Source: CAYOXX01 sp964408025 (GTDB lineage Bacteria > Acidobacteriota > DATKUA01). Taken from it: a stretch of DNA of 55,316 bases. The position numbers and the translations under genes are program-made. Where the stretch lies: assembly GCA_964408025.1 (NCBI GenBank), contig CAYOXX010000008.1:1-55316 (forward strand), given 5' to 3'. Below, one piece after another: positions 36,648 through 43,007 of the stretch (the stretch's first letter is position 1; each line of letters begins with the position of its first letter). The notes beneath the pieces are model-generated. The model saw only the letters and a list, made by a program, of their open reading frames with translations, did not search any database and was not told where the DNA came from.

Positions 36648-37523
36648 ATGTTGTTCGATAGGTACTTCGACGACGACAAGAAGACGCCGTCGTCTGACCC
36701 AGACCTCTTCGGCGAAGAGGAGCTGGTACCGGAGCAGCCGCTGCGCCAGCGGCGCAGCTTCGTGTTGCACTCGAGCGCCGTAGAGCGCACCAACCCGCGG
36801 CGCGAGCGCGGCTGCAGCAAACCGCTCTGCGACGACGTGGCTGGTATCTACGCCGTTCTTGACGGCGTCAGCTCCGAGGGATTCGAGCACGTCTCGTGCG
36901 TGCATGCCGCGCGCGTGCTGCTCTACTGGCTGAAGAGCACGCGCGAGCGCGAGGGCCTTATCCCTTCCGGCTCCGGCGATCCGCGCCGCGAGGCCCGGCG
37001 CCTCGAGATGGCGCTGAGCCGCACCCACTCAGAGCTGAAGAGCCTCGGCCGCAAGATCGTACCCGGCAGCGGTGCAACCATCGGCTGCTCCGCAGTCGCG
37101 GTGGTCCCGGCAGGGACGCACCTGGTGGTCGCCTGGCTCGGCGACGCCAGGCTCTACCGCTCGCGCGCCGGCGTGGTTACCCAGCTCACCGTCGACCATA
37201 CCTTCTCGACTATTCGCCGGCTCATCGGCGGCCAGGACGATACCACGGTGCGGCGGTCGCGCCTGAACACCGTCCCGAGCAGCCACCTCGGCGCGGACGG
37301 TGCGGTCGAGCCCGAGATCAACGCCGTCGAGCTCCGCGACGGCGACCACTATCTGCTCTGCAACGCGGCCCTCGCCTGCGCCCTCAGAAGCGAACAGATG
37401 CGTACCCGGCTCGGCGAGGTGGCGACACCCGCATCGGTCGCCGAAAAGCTCCTCACAGCAGCCTCATATGTCGTCCCTAACGGTGACTTTTCCGCCATCG
37501 TTCTCCACACCGAAGCGAGATAG
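36648..37523 (+). CDS. Divergent PP2C-type protein phosphatase
   Basis: The 291-residue product aligns with PP2C/PPM phosphatases. AVLDGVS corresponds to the DG metal motif, ATIGCSAVAVV to the GTT strand, and VAWLGDARLYRSR to the GDSR motif. LTVDHTF, ELRDGDHYLLCNAAL (for the usual LLCSDGL) and NGDFSAIVL (for DNxTxIVV) follow. The usual NED motif before the DG strand is replaced by CSKPLCDDVAG, and the SDG block has lost its acidic residue. It is either a metal-poor phosphatase or a binding protein. The start is ATG 36648 or GTG 36636. No kinase partner gene is adjacent. Confidence 0.75.
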   Translation: MLFDRYFDDDKKTPSSDPDLFGEEELVPEQPLRQRRSFVLHSSAVERTNPRRERGCSKPLCDDVAGIYAVLDGVSSEGFEHVSCVHAARVLLYWLKSTREREGLIPSGSGDPRREARRLEMALSRTHSELKSLGRKIVPGSGATIGCSAVAVVPAGTHLVVAWLGDARLYRSRAGVVTQLTVDHTFSTIRRLIGGQDDTTVRRSRLNTVPSSHLGADGAVEPEINAVELRDGDHYLLCNAALACALRSEQMRTRLGEVATPASVAEKLLTAASYVVPNGDFSAIVLHTEAR

Positions 37524-37722
37524 AAATCAGCAAGGAAGCACGACGCTTCTCTAACGGTTGAGCGAGGCGAGCTTCCTACTACAATCGGGAGCATGGACAT
37601 CTCTGTTCACGGTCCGTAGGTGGCCGACAAGAATGCCCGCTAGGGCGCGCCTAGGTGGGTCGACCCTCCTGAGAAAGGGGTAATGCGGCAGACAAGAATA
37701 CCGCTCCCCATAAGCTCCTTAT

Positions 37723-37818
37723 CTACCGCTGTCGCTCCGCGATGAATGAGTACAGCTCCCGCCGCCACTCTGCCTCGAAGCCGGCATCGGCGAGGCGGCG
37801 GGCGACGCCGGCGACGAC
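37723..37818 (-). pseudogene. 3'-end remnant of a COG2521-like methyltransferase gene
   Basis: Read on the minus strand this encodes VVAGVARRLADAGFEAEW, then RRELYSFIAERQR and a stop. It is the C-terminus of a protein closely related to the methyltransferase at 38819 (FVAGVARRLTEAGFKAEW ... LYSFVANR). The DNA match is 78 nt (37740-37817 against 38830-38907, direct orientation, 11 mismatches, no gap). Amino-acid changes are conservative, so it derives from a coding relative. Similarity stops abruptly at 37818. Confidence 0.85.
37740..37817. repeat. Direct repeat flanking the MerR-HicB/HicA islet, left copy
   Basis: 78 nt, 67 matching 38830-38907 by hand count, no gaps, offset 1090. The right copy is the 3' end of the intact methyltransferase gene. 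The repeats bound a 1012-nt segment of lower GC containing the toxin-antitoxin-like genes, like attachment-site or target duplication boundaries. Confidence 0.8.
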
Positions 37819-37866
37819 TAGCGACTAAGGAGCGGTGATGCAAACAGCTTGAGCGAAAGATTCACC

Positions 37867-37895
37867 TTGATTTCCTAGACCCCGGCAATTATAAT
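37867..37895 (+). promoter_or_regulatory. Sigma70 promoter of the merR-hicB gene
   Basis: TTGATT (37867-37872), a 17-nt spacer and a perfect TATAAT (37890-37895). Predicted start of transcription is about 37902, inside the palindrome 37899-37910. Confidence 0.75.
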
Positions 37896-37898
37896 TAG

Positions 37899-37910
37899 TT
37901 GTAATTACAA
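37899..37910. promoter_or_regulatory. Palindromic operator candidate at the merR-hicB start site
   Basis: TTGTAATTACAA is a perfect 12-bp palindrome across the expected transcription start. A further half-site-like GAATTACAG follows at 37916-37924. The position fits autorepression by the MerR-HicB product. Confidence 0.65.
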
Positions 37911-37935
37911 AAAGAGAATTACAGAAGGTGGTTAT

Positions 37936-38586
37936 ATGCACTCTGAAGGCTACAGAACGAAAATTGCAGGCAGGGTCTCAGGTTTATCGTCGCGCCAACT
38001 CGATTATTACGACCGCACCGGCCTGGTGAAACCCTCCGTACGGCCTGCCGATGGCTACGGCTCGCGAAGAAAATATTCTTTCACGGACATAGTTGAGTTG
38101 AGAACGGTAAAAGCGCTGCGAGAAAAGGTAAGCCTGCAGAAGATCAGGAAGGCTGTAGCCTATCTCCACACGCACTTTCCGGATGTTGAACAGCCGCTAG
38201 CGGAGTTGAGGTTTCTTTCTGACGGCGAGACCACTTTCGTGCTGACGAGCGATCCCAGGGAGATGCTCGACGCGTTGCGCCACGGACAGGTTGTAATTTC
38301 GGTGGCCCTGGGCCGGCTCATTGCGGAAGTGAGAGAGGAGTTGGAGAAAACGGAAAGTACTATTACCGAGCGGATAGAGGTTCGCGGGCTCGAATACACC
38401 ATCGACTACACGCCCGATCTCGAGGAAGGCGGCTACGTTGTCACCTGCAGGGATCTACGTGGAGCTGTTTCCCAAGGGGAAACAGTCGACGAGGCGCGGG
38501 AGATGATCACCGACGCCATAACGATGATTCTTGAACTCCTTGAAGAGAGAGAATGGGAGAAGAGAGCCCGAAAGGCCGGTCGCTGA
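37936..38586 (+). CDS. MerR-type DNA-binding domain fused to HicB-like antitoxin domain
   Basis: The 216-residue product joins two families. Residues about 1-75 are a MerR-type winged helix (VSGLSSRQLDYYDRTGLVKP, GYGSRRKYSFTDIVELRTVK). About 76-140 is a linker with a strand region and a helix (IAEVREELEKTESTI). About 146-205 is a HicB fold (LEYTIDYTPDLEEGGYVVTC, LRGAVSQGETVDEAREMI), where HicB antitoxins bind HicA. Classical HicB carries a C-terminal HTH or RHH; here an N-terminal MerR domain seems to take that role. It has its own promoter and palindrome, and an AAGGTGG site. It overlaps a frameshifted hicA by 34 nt. GC is lower than in neighbours. Confidence 0.85.
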   Translation: MHSEGYRTKIAGRVSGLSSRQLDYYDRTGLVKPSVRPADGYGSRRKYSFTDIVELRTVKALREKVSLQKIRKAVAYLHTHFPDVEQPLAELRFLSDGETTFVLTSDPREMLDALRHGQVVISVALGRLIAEVREELEKTESTITERIEVRGLEYTIDYTPDLEEGGYVVTCRDLRGAVSQGETVDEAREMITDAITMILELLEEREWEKRARKAGR

Positions 38587-38800
38587 AGCTTCCCGATCTA
38601 TCTCCTCAAAGGGTTATCAGGGTTCTGGGACGGTTCGGGTGGCCGTCCGCAGGGAGGGGAAAAGGCATACGCTCCTCGAACACACCGAGAAACGCAACCT
38701 GGTAACTATCCCCAGACATCGCAGACTGAAGAGAGGCACACTCAAGGCCATCCTTAGAGAGGCTGAAATTTCCATTCCCGAGTTCTTAGGGAACATATAG
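38553..38800 (+). pseudogene. hicA: HicA-like toxin gene with a frameshift
   Basis: An ATG at 38553 opens a frame reading MGEESPKGRSLKLPDLSPQR and then VIRVLGRFGW, matching the HicA start (KLPxLSGxEVIKxLxKxGF). After TGG at 38640-38642 the match continues only in another frame: AVRREGKRHTLLEH, RNLVTIPRHRRLKRGTLKAI and LREAEISIPEF. These match the HicA core with its catalytic-position His (GKRH for GSHH) and VPxHxxxxLxxGTLRxILxxAGI. One inserted G near 38642 would restore a full HicA of about 83 residues. So it is a one-base deletion, a sequencing error or, less likely, programmed frameshifting. It overlaps the merR-hicB end. Confidence 0.8.
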
Positions 38801-38818
38801 CGCTACAGCCCGACGTCG

Positions 38819-39673
38819 TTATCGATTAGCGACGAACGAGTACAGCTCCCGCCTCCATTCGGCTTTGAAGCCTGCCTCTGTGAGGCGGCGGGCGACGCCG
38901 GCGACGAAGTCGCGGCCGCGCCCCCTGCGGTACGGCTCGCCGGTGTAGAACAGCAGGCGGCCGCCTAAGCGCAGGACGCGCTGGAGCTGTCCGGTGAATC
39001 CGGAGCCGTAGAGCTCGCCGGCCAGCGAGAAGCGCGGCGGGTCGTGCAGGACGCAGTCGAAGGCGGCTTCCGGGAATCCGCAAATCAGCTCGGCGACGTC
39101 GCCCTCGAGCCTTTCGGTCGCGCAGTCCTCGAGAAACTCGCGCGACCAGGGATTCCAAAGGCGCAGCTCTAGCACCGCAGGATCGATCTCGACGCTGATT
39201 ACTTTCTTCGCTCCCAGCCGCCGCTCCCAGGTCGCCGTGTAGCCGAGGCCGCCGCAGGTGTCCAGAACCCGGTCGCCAGCCACGACGACGGCCGCGGCCT
39301 TCGTGCGCGCGTCCTCGAACGGGTCGATGCCGGCGGTGCGGTGCATGCGCACGCCGCTGAGTTCGACCGTCGGCGCGCCGCCGGTAGGAACCAGCTTGGC
39401 GTAACCGCCCCGGCGCACCTCAAGTGGCCGTGGGCCGCCGGGCACCGCGGCGAAAACAGCGGTCGGCCTTTCGGTCACAGTCACCAGCTCGTCGCGGGTC
39501 ACGGAGACGCCCCGGAGCGACGCGCCGCCGGATCCCAGGCGGACCGTTTCCATTGTTTGGCCGAGATCGAGGCTGATCTCAACCTCCTCGCGTCCGGCGT
39601 CGATCGCCGCCAGAAGCTCGGCCGCTTCGGCGGCCGCTATCAACGGCGGAATGGGTATTGGGGGCTCAGGCAC
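38819..39673 (-). CDS. SAM-dependent methyltransferase (COG2521-like)
   Basis: The product (about 284 residues) has a Rossmann methyltransferase core: VLDTCGGLGYTATWERR is motif I, KVISVEIDPAVLEL is motif II, and DCVLHDPPRFSLAGELYGSG is the DPP catalytic-type motif. The layout resembles a group described from archaea as predicted methyltransferases, with an N-terminal domain that may bind RNA (TVELSGVRMHRTAGIDPFED). The start is uncertain: GTG at 39673 overlaps the rsmD stop by 8 nt, and a TTG lies about 10 codons further in. It follows rsmD on the same strand. Its 3' end is repeated at 37740. Confidence 0.75.
   Translation of the reverse strand: MPEPPIPIPPLIAAAEAAELLAAIDAGREEVEISLDLGQTMETVRLGSGGASLRGVSVTRDELVTVTERPTAVFAAVPGGPRPLEVRRGGYAKLVPTGGAPTVELSGVRMHRTAGIDPFEDARTKAAAVVVAGDRVLDTCGGLGYTATWERRLGAKKVISVEIDPAVLELRLWNPWSREFLEDCATERLEGDVAELICGFPEAAFDCVLHDPPRFSLAGELYGSGFTGQLQRVLRLGGRLLFYTGEPYRRGRGRDFVAGVARRLTEAGFKAEWRRELYSFVANR
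38830..38907. repeat. Direct repeat flanking the MerR-HicB/HicA islet, right copy
   Basis: This is the intact 3' end of the methyltransferase gene and matches 37740-37817 at 67 of 78 positions without gaps. Insertions that use a gene's 3' end commonly leave the displaced old end at the far side, which is the arrangement seen here. Confidence 0.8.
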
Positions 39674-40220
39674 CGGCCCGGCGCAGGAACGAGAGGCTGG
39701 TGATGCCGTAGCCGCGCGTCTCGGCGCCCCAGCCGGTTGGCAGTTGGAGCTGATCGCCGCGGCGGTATTGGAGGACGACCACACCGCCGTCGCGGCAGAT
39801 GCCCGCCTTGGCTACCCGCTCGGCGATGCGGTTGTGGTGGTCCGCGTCGTAGGGCGGGCCGGCGAAGACGATGTCGAAGCGCTGCCCACTTTTACCCAGG
39901 GAGTCGATGGTGCGGTAGGCGTCGGCGCGCATCGGCAGGCCGCGGTTCGTGAGGCCGAGCGAGCGGAGGTTGACGCAGATGACGGTGAAGCTCTCGGGGT
40001 CGCTCTCGACAAGCAGCACCCCGGCGGCTCCCCGGCTGAGGGCCTCGATGCCGACGGCGCCGCTGCCGGCGAACAGGTCGAGGAAGCGCGAGCCGGGCAG
40101 CTCGGGAGCCAGGATCGAGAAGAGGCTCTCGCGCACGCGATCGGTCATCGGACGGGTGGCAGACGAGTCGGCGGTGCGCAGCCTGCGACCCTTGAATTCC
40201 CCGGCAATCACCCTCAGCAT
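39666..40220 (-). CDS. rsmD: 16S rRNA (guanine966-N2)-methyltransferase RsmD
   Basis: RsmD methylates G966 of 16S rRNA during 30S assembly. The 184-residue product begins MLRVIAGEFKGRRLRTAD, as usual for the family, followed by RPMTDRVRESLFSIL, motif I FLDLFAGSGAVGIEALSRG, VLLVESDPESF, and the catalytic motif IV in the form FAGPPYD (usual N/D-PPY). The ATG at 40220 has GGAGG upstream; a much longer frame in phase is rejected as it runs into repeats. It overlaps the following methyltransferase. Confidence 0.94.
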   Translation of the reverse strand: MLRVIAGEFKGRRLRTADSSATRPMTDRVRESLFSILAPELPGSRFLDLFAGSGAVGIEALSRGAAGVLLVESDPESFTVICVNLRSLGLTNRGLPMRADAYRTIDSLGKSGQRFDIVFAGPPYDADHHNRIAERVAKAGICRDGGVVVLQYRRGDQLQLPTGWGAETRGYGITSLSFLRRAGA

Positions 40221-40355
40221 TCGTCGGCCTCCGTGACCGCGCAAAAAGTAAATCGCGTCACAGACCACATCGCCGATGCGGGAACCCAGGGAAGACCATG
40301 TAAGGATTTGTCTGATCGGCCGGCGCTGAATGAAACATTGTGGTTCATCGAGGAC

Positions 40356-40376
40356 GTGGGGCCTGAATGGCCCCAC
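40356..40376. repeat. Inverted copy of the GGGGCC hairpin repeat
   Basis: Arms GTGGGGCC and GGCCCCAC with loop TGAAT, the reverse complement of the hairpin in the nearby tandem array (loop ATTCA). It lies between rsmD and the array, so inverted hairpins face each other across about 60 nt. Confidence 0.75.
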
Positions 40377-40435
40377 CTACGCTGAATAATCAACATTTCT
40401 GCGCCTTGAGCCATTTCTGCCCACGTCTCCCCGTT

Positions 40436-40571
40436 CGTAGGTGGGGCCATTCAGGCCCCACGCTCTTGCCGCCTACATCTCCCCGTTCGTAGGTGGGGCC
40501 ATTCAGGCCCCACGCTCTTGCCGCCTACATCTCCCCGTTCGTAGGTGGGGCCATTCAGGCCCCACGCTCTT
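40436..40571. repeat. Tandem 52-bp repeat, 2.6 copies, each with a hairpin
   Basis: Units start at 40436, 40488 and 40540. The first two are identical 52-mers as far as I can compare, and the third stops after about 32 nt at the yggU 3' end. Each unit has the stem GTGGGGCC / GGCCCCAC around ATTCA, followed by GCTCTTGCCGCCTAC and ATCTCCCCGTT. There are no unique spacers, so it is not a CRISPR array. Divergent copies lie at 42740-42850. Confidence 0.9.
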
Positions 40572-40572
40572 G

Positions 40573-40902
40573 CTACCTCAGTGCCGATTCGATCACCCTC
40601 CGGGCTTCTGCGGCCGCGACTCCGCGCACCAGGACGCGCTTGCTCCTGCCCCGCCGCCCGGCGAGGATCTCGATGTCCGACTTCGCGACGACGAAGAGCT
40701 TGGCCAGGTAGCGGACCAGCTCGGCGTTCGCCTCGCCGTCGACGGGCGGCGCTGCCAGGCGCAGTCTAGGCTTGCCCCCCTCGCCCCCACTGCCTGCTCC
40801 GGCTGCGAAGCCGGTTTTCGAGGCCCGCGGCACCACGCGCAGCGTCAGCACCGCCCCCTCCGGGCTGTCCTCGACCCACAACTCCTCCGCCCGGGAGCTC
40901 AT
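40573..40902 (-). CDS. DUF167/YggU family protein
   Basis: The 109-residue product has the YggU/DUF167 pattern: AVLTLRVVPRASKTGFAA, LRLAAPPVDGEANAELVRYLAKLF and SDIEILAGRRGRSKRVLVRGV. The role of the family is unknown, but it is often encoded with yggS and yggT, as here. The ATG at 40902 overlaps the yggT stop (TGATG), so translation is coupled. Confidence 0.9.
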   Translation of the reverse strand: MSSRAEELWVEDSPEGAVLTLRVVPRASKTGFAAGAGSGGEGGKPRLRLAAPPVDGEANAELVRYLAKLFVVAKSDIEILAGRRGRSKRVLVRGVAAAEARRVIESALR

Positions 40903-41171
40903 CACCGCCCCAGCCAGGTCTTCAGGCCGATGAGGACGATGATCAGCAGCAGCAGCAGCATCGGCGGCAGCGCCGCGTACTCGAGGCGCGGCGACGTGCG
41001 CGCGATTCGCCGGCGGAACGGCCGCACCAGCGGCTCGGTGATGCGGAACAGCCACTGAACGGCGGGGCGGTAGGGGTTGAGGCGCAGCGCTACTGCGGCC
41101 ATGCGGAACGCCAGCAGCCAGAACAGCACCACCGCCACGACGTAGAGCGCCACCTGGAGCGTGCGCAGCAT
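40902..41171 (-). CDS. YggT family integral membrane protein
   Basis: The 89-residue product has two hydrophobic segments: about 5-27 (LQVALYVVAVVLFWLLAFRM) and about 66-85 (LPPMLLLLLIIVLIGL). Between them is the family motif LNPYRPAVQWLFRITEPLVRPFRRRI. YggT proteins are linked to membrane or cell-division proteins and to osmotic stress in other bacteria; the exact function is open. It begins 5 nt after the yggS stop. Confidence 0.9.
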   Translation of the reverse strand: MLRTLQVALYVVAVVLFWLLAFRMAAVALRLNPYRPAVQWLFRITEPLVRPFRRRIARTSPRLEYAALPPMLLLLLIIVLIGLKTWLGR

Positions 41172-41176
41172 CGCGT

Positions 41177-41872
41177 CTAGCGACCGCGCCGGCCGAAGAT
41201 GGCGGTGCCGACGCGGATCAACGTCGCCCCCTCGGCGATCGCCTCCTCGAAGTCGCCCGTCATCCCCATGCTCAGGTGCCGCAGCTCGACGCCCAGGTCG
41301 AGCTCGCCGAGGCGGTCGCGCAGCTCGCGCAGTCGGCGGAAGTACGGCCGCGCCCGTTGCGGATCGTCGAAGAACGGCGGCAGCACCATCAGGCCGTCCG
41401 CCCTCAGGTTGTCCATGCCGGCGAGATCGCGCAGCAGCTCGGCCGCCCGCGTCTCCTCGACGCCGCTCTTCTGCGGCTCCATGTCGAGGTTTACCTGCAC
41501 CAGCGCCCTCATCGTGCGGCCCAGCTCGCCCAGGCAGCGGTCCAGCCGCCTCGCCGTCTTGGCAGAGTCGAGCGAGTGGATGCGGTCGAACAGCGCCGCC
41601 GCAGCCCTCGCCTTGTTGCTCTGTAGGTGGCCGACCAGGTGCAGCTCGACGCCGCTGAGGGGAGGATCGTACTTCGCCTGCGCCTCCTGCACCCGGTTCT
41701 CGCCGAAGACGCGCTGCCCGGCTTCCAGCGCCTCCTCGACGCTCGCGCGCGCGAAGGTCTTGGCCACGGCCACTAGCGTGACCTCCGCCGGGTCGCGCCC
41801 CGCATCGGCGGCGGCACCCGCCACGCGCTTGTGCAGGGCGGCGAGGTTGTTCGCAATACTGCTCATAGCCAT
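41177..41872 (-). CDS. yggS: YggS/PLPBP pyridoxal-phosphate homeostasis protein
   Basis: PLPBP binds pyridoxal 5'-phosphate without catalysis and keeps vitamin B6 and amino-acid pools balanced. The product (231 residues from ATG 41872; 41866 also possible) has VTLVAVAKTFARASVEEALE, with Lys at the PLP site. It also has FGENRVQEAQAKYD, VELHLVGHLQSNKARAA, and the C-terminal LRHLSMGMTGDFEEAIAEGATLIRVGTAIFG. It is the first gene of yggS-yggT-yggU. The ribosome-binding site is weak. Confidence 0.94.
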   Translation of the reverse strand: MAMSSIANNLAALHKRVAGAAADAGRDPAEVTLVAVAKTFARASVEEALEAGQRVFGENRVQEAQAKYDPPLSGVELHLVGHLQSNKARAAAALFDRIHSLDSAKTARRLDRCLGELGRTMRALVQVNLDMEPQKSGVEETRAAELLRDLAGMDNLRADGLMVLPPFFDDPQRARPYFRRLRELRDRLGELDLGVELRHLSMGMTGDFEEAIAEGATLIRVGTAIFGRRGR

Positions 41873-41941
41873 AGCCAGCGAGTCGAATTCTAGCACCCCG
41901 CGGCGGCCTAAGTCAACGCAGGAGCCTTCAAAATAAATAAC

Positions 41942-41970
41942 TTGACATATCGGCACTCAGGTATTATATT
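41942..41970 (+). promoter_or_regulatory. Sigma70 promoter of the hsp20 gene
   Basis: TTGACA (41942-41947), a 17-nt spacer and TATATT (41965-41970), 79 nt before the hsp20 start. I see no CIRCE or other inverted repeat, so HrcA control is not supported here. Confidence 0.75.
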
Positions 41971-42049
41971 GTTAATAGACTAAGATGGTGAGGGCCGCGA
42001 GAGGCGGTCTTGGCAGACAGAATAAACTTGGGTATCTGGAGGTTTTAAA

Positions 42050-42484
42050 ATGGCAATCGTTCGTAGGGACCCTTTCAGGGACTTTTTCGGCCGTGGAGGC
42101 AACCTGGGCCCCGTCTTCGGCAGGTGGGCTGATGAGGACGACACCAAAGAGAGCGCTTGGCGGCCCGTGGTCGACATCTTCGAGACAGATGACGGCGTGG
42201 TGATGCGCGCCGAGCTGCCGGGTATGGACAAGGACGACGTCAAGATCGGACTCGAGAACAACGTGCTGACGCTGCACGGCGAGCGCAAGTTCGACGAGGA
42301 GGTCAAGCGGGAGAACTACCACCGCGTCGAGCGCTCCTATGGCAGCTTCTGCCGCTCCTTCACGCTGCCGAGCGATGTCGACAAGAATAAGATCGAGGCC
42401 CGCTTCGACAGCGGCATACTGGAGGTGACGCTGCCCAAGAGCGAGAAGGCGAAGCCGAAGCAGATCGAGATCAAGGTGAAATAA
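42050..42484 (+). CDS. Small heat-shock protein, Hsp20/alpha-crystallin family
   Basis: This ATP-independent holdase has 144 residues. It has a short N-terminal arm (RRDPFRDFFGRGGNLGPVFG) and an alpha-crystallin domain at about 40-135 (RPVVDIFETDDGVVMRAELPG, DDVKIGLENNVLTLHGERKF, YHRVERSYGSFCRSFTLP). The GILEVTLPK motif is near the end, with a short C-terminal tail. GGAGG lies upstream. It is transcribed alone from its own promoter to a terminator. Confidence 0.95.
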   Translation: MAIVRRDPFRDFFGRGGNLGPVFGRWADEDDTKESAWRPVVDIFETDDGVVMRAELPGMDKDDVKIGLENNVLTLHGERKFDEEVKRENYHRVERSYGSFCRSFTLPSDVDKNKIEARFDSGILEVTLPKSEKAKPKQIEIKVK

Positions 42485-43007
42485 TCCGCCGCCCGGGCGC
42501 AGAGGGGCTCGGGCGAGCTGTTGATGGGTTAGTAAGTTTCCCCCTGCACCCCCGAGGGATGGCGGCACGCCGCCGATCCCTCAACACTTCCCACCCCTAT
42601 CCCCCCACCTCCAACCATGGAGGTAGAGCCCGCCCTTCGGGGCGGGCTTCTTTTTATGGATCAACTGCAGGTGGCACGGGAGAGGCTTGAGGGGCAAGAG
42701 TAATACCGGTAGCGTCGGCCTGGATTTATACGCCTGAGGCGTAGGCCCCACGCTCTTGCTCTTGCCACCCACGTCTCCCCGTTCGTAGGTAGGGCCATTC
42801 AGGCCCCACGCTCTTGCCGCCTACATCTCCCCGTTCGTAGGTAGGGCCACGAATTTATACGCCTTAGGCGGAGGCCGATCTGTCGGTAGCGTCTAGCTGA
42901 ATTTATCCGCCGAAGCATAGCGGAGGTAGAGCGACTAGGCAATCTAACCCGCAATGGCGGATTCCTGTCTGTCACCTTATCGAACTCCAATATGGACCTT
43001 TAGGTAC
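42485..43007. other. Intergenic region with terminator and hairpin-repeat copies
   Basis: Besides the terminator at 42628 this gap has no gene. Between 42718 and 42930 it holds diverged copies of the 52-bp repeat (CTCCCCGTTCGTAGGTAGGGCC at 42774 and 42825). It also holds three copies of an AATTTATNCGCC...GGCGGAGG inverted repeat (near 42724, 42850, 42900), also seen near 7950. Confidence 0.65.
42628..42655 (+). terminator. Rho-independent terminator after hsp20
   Basis: Stem GCCCGCCC / GGGCGGGC with a TTCG tetraloop (42628-42647), followed by TTCTTTTT. Strong GC stem and T-rich tail, 144 nt after the hsp20 stop. Confidence 0.9.

Larger units (their letters stand above)
37524..37866. other. 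Intergenic region with dispersed repeat and gene remnant
   Basis: After the phosphatase stop this gap holds a copy of the GGCCGACAAGAATGCCCGC repeat (37621-37675), related to one at 1449, and a second short GACAAGAATACCGC copy at 37691. It is followed by the methyltransferase remnant described separately (37723-37818). No intact gene is present. Confidence 0.55.

Noticed and set aside
40436..40571. Possible CRISPR array
   Set aside because: The 52-bp units are directly tandem, with no unique spacers and no cas genes.
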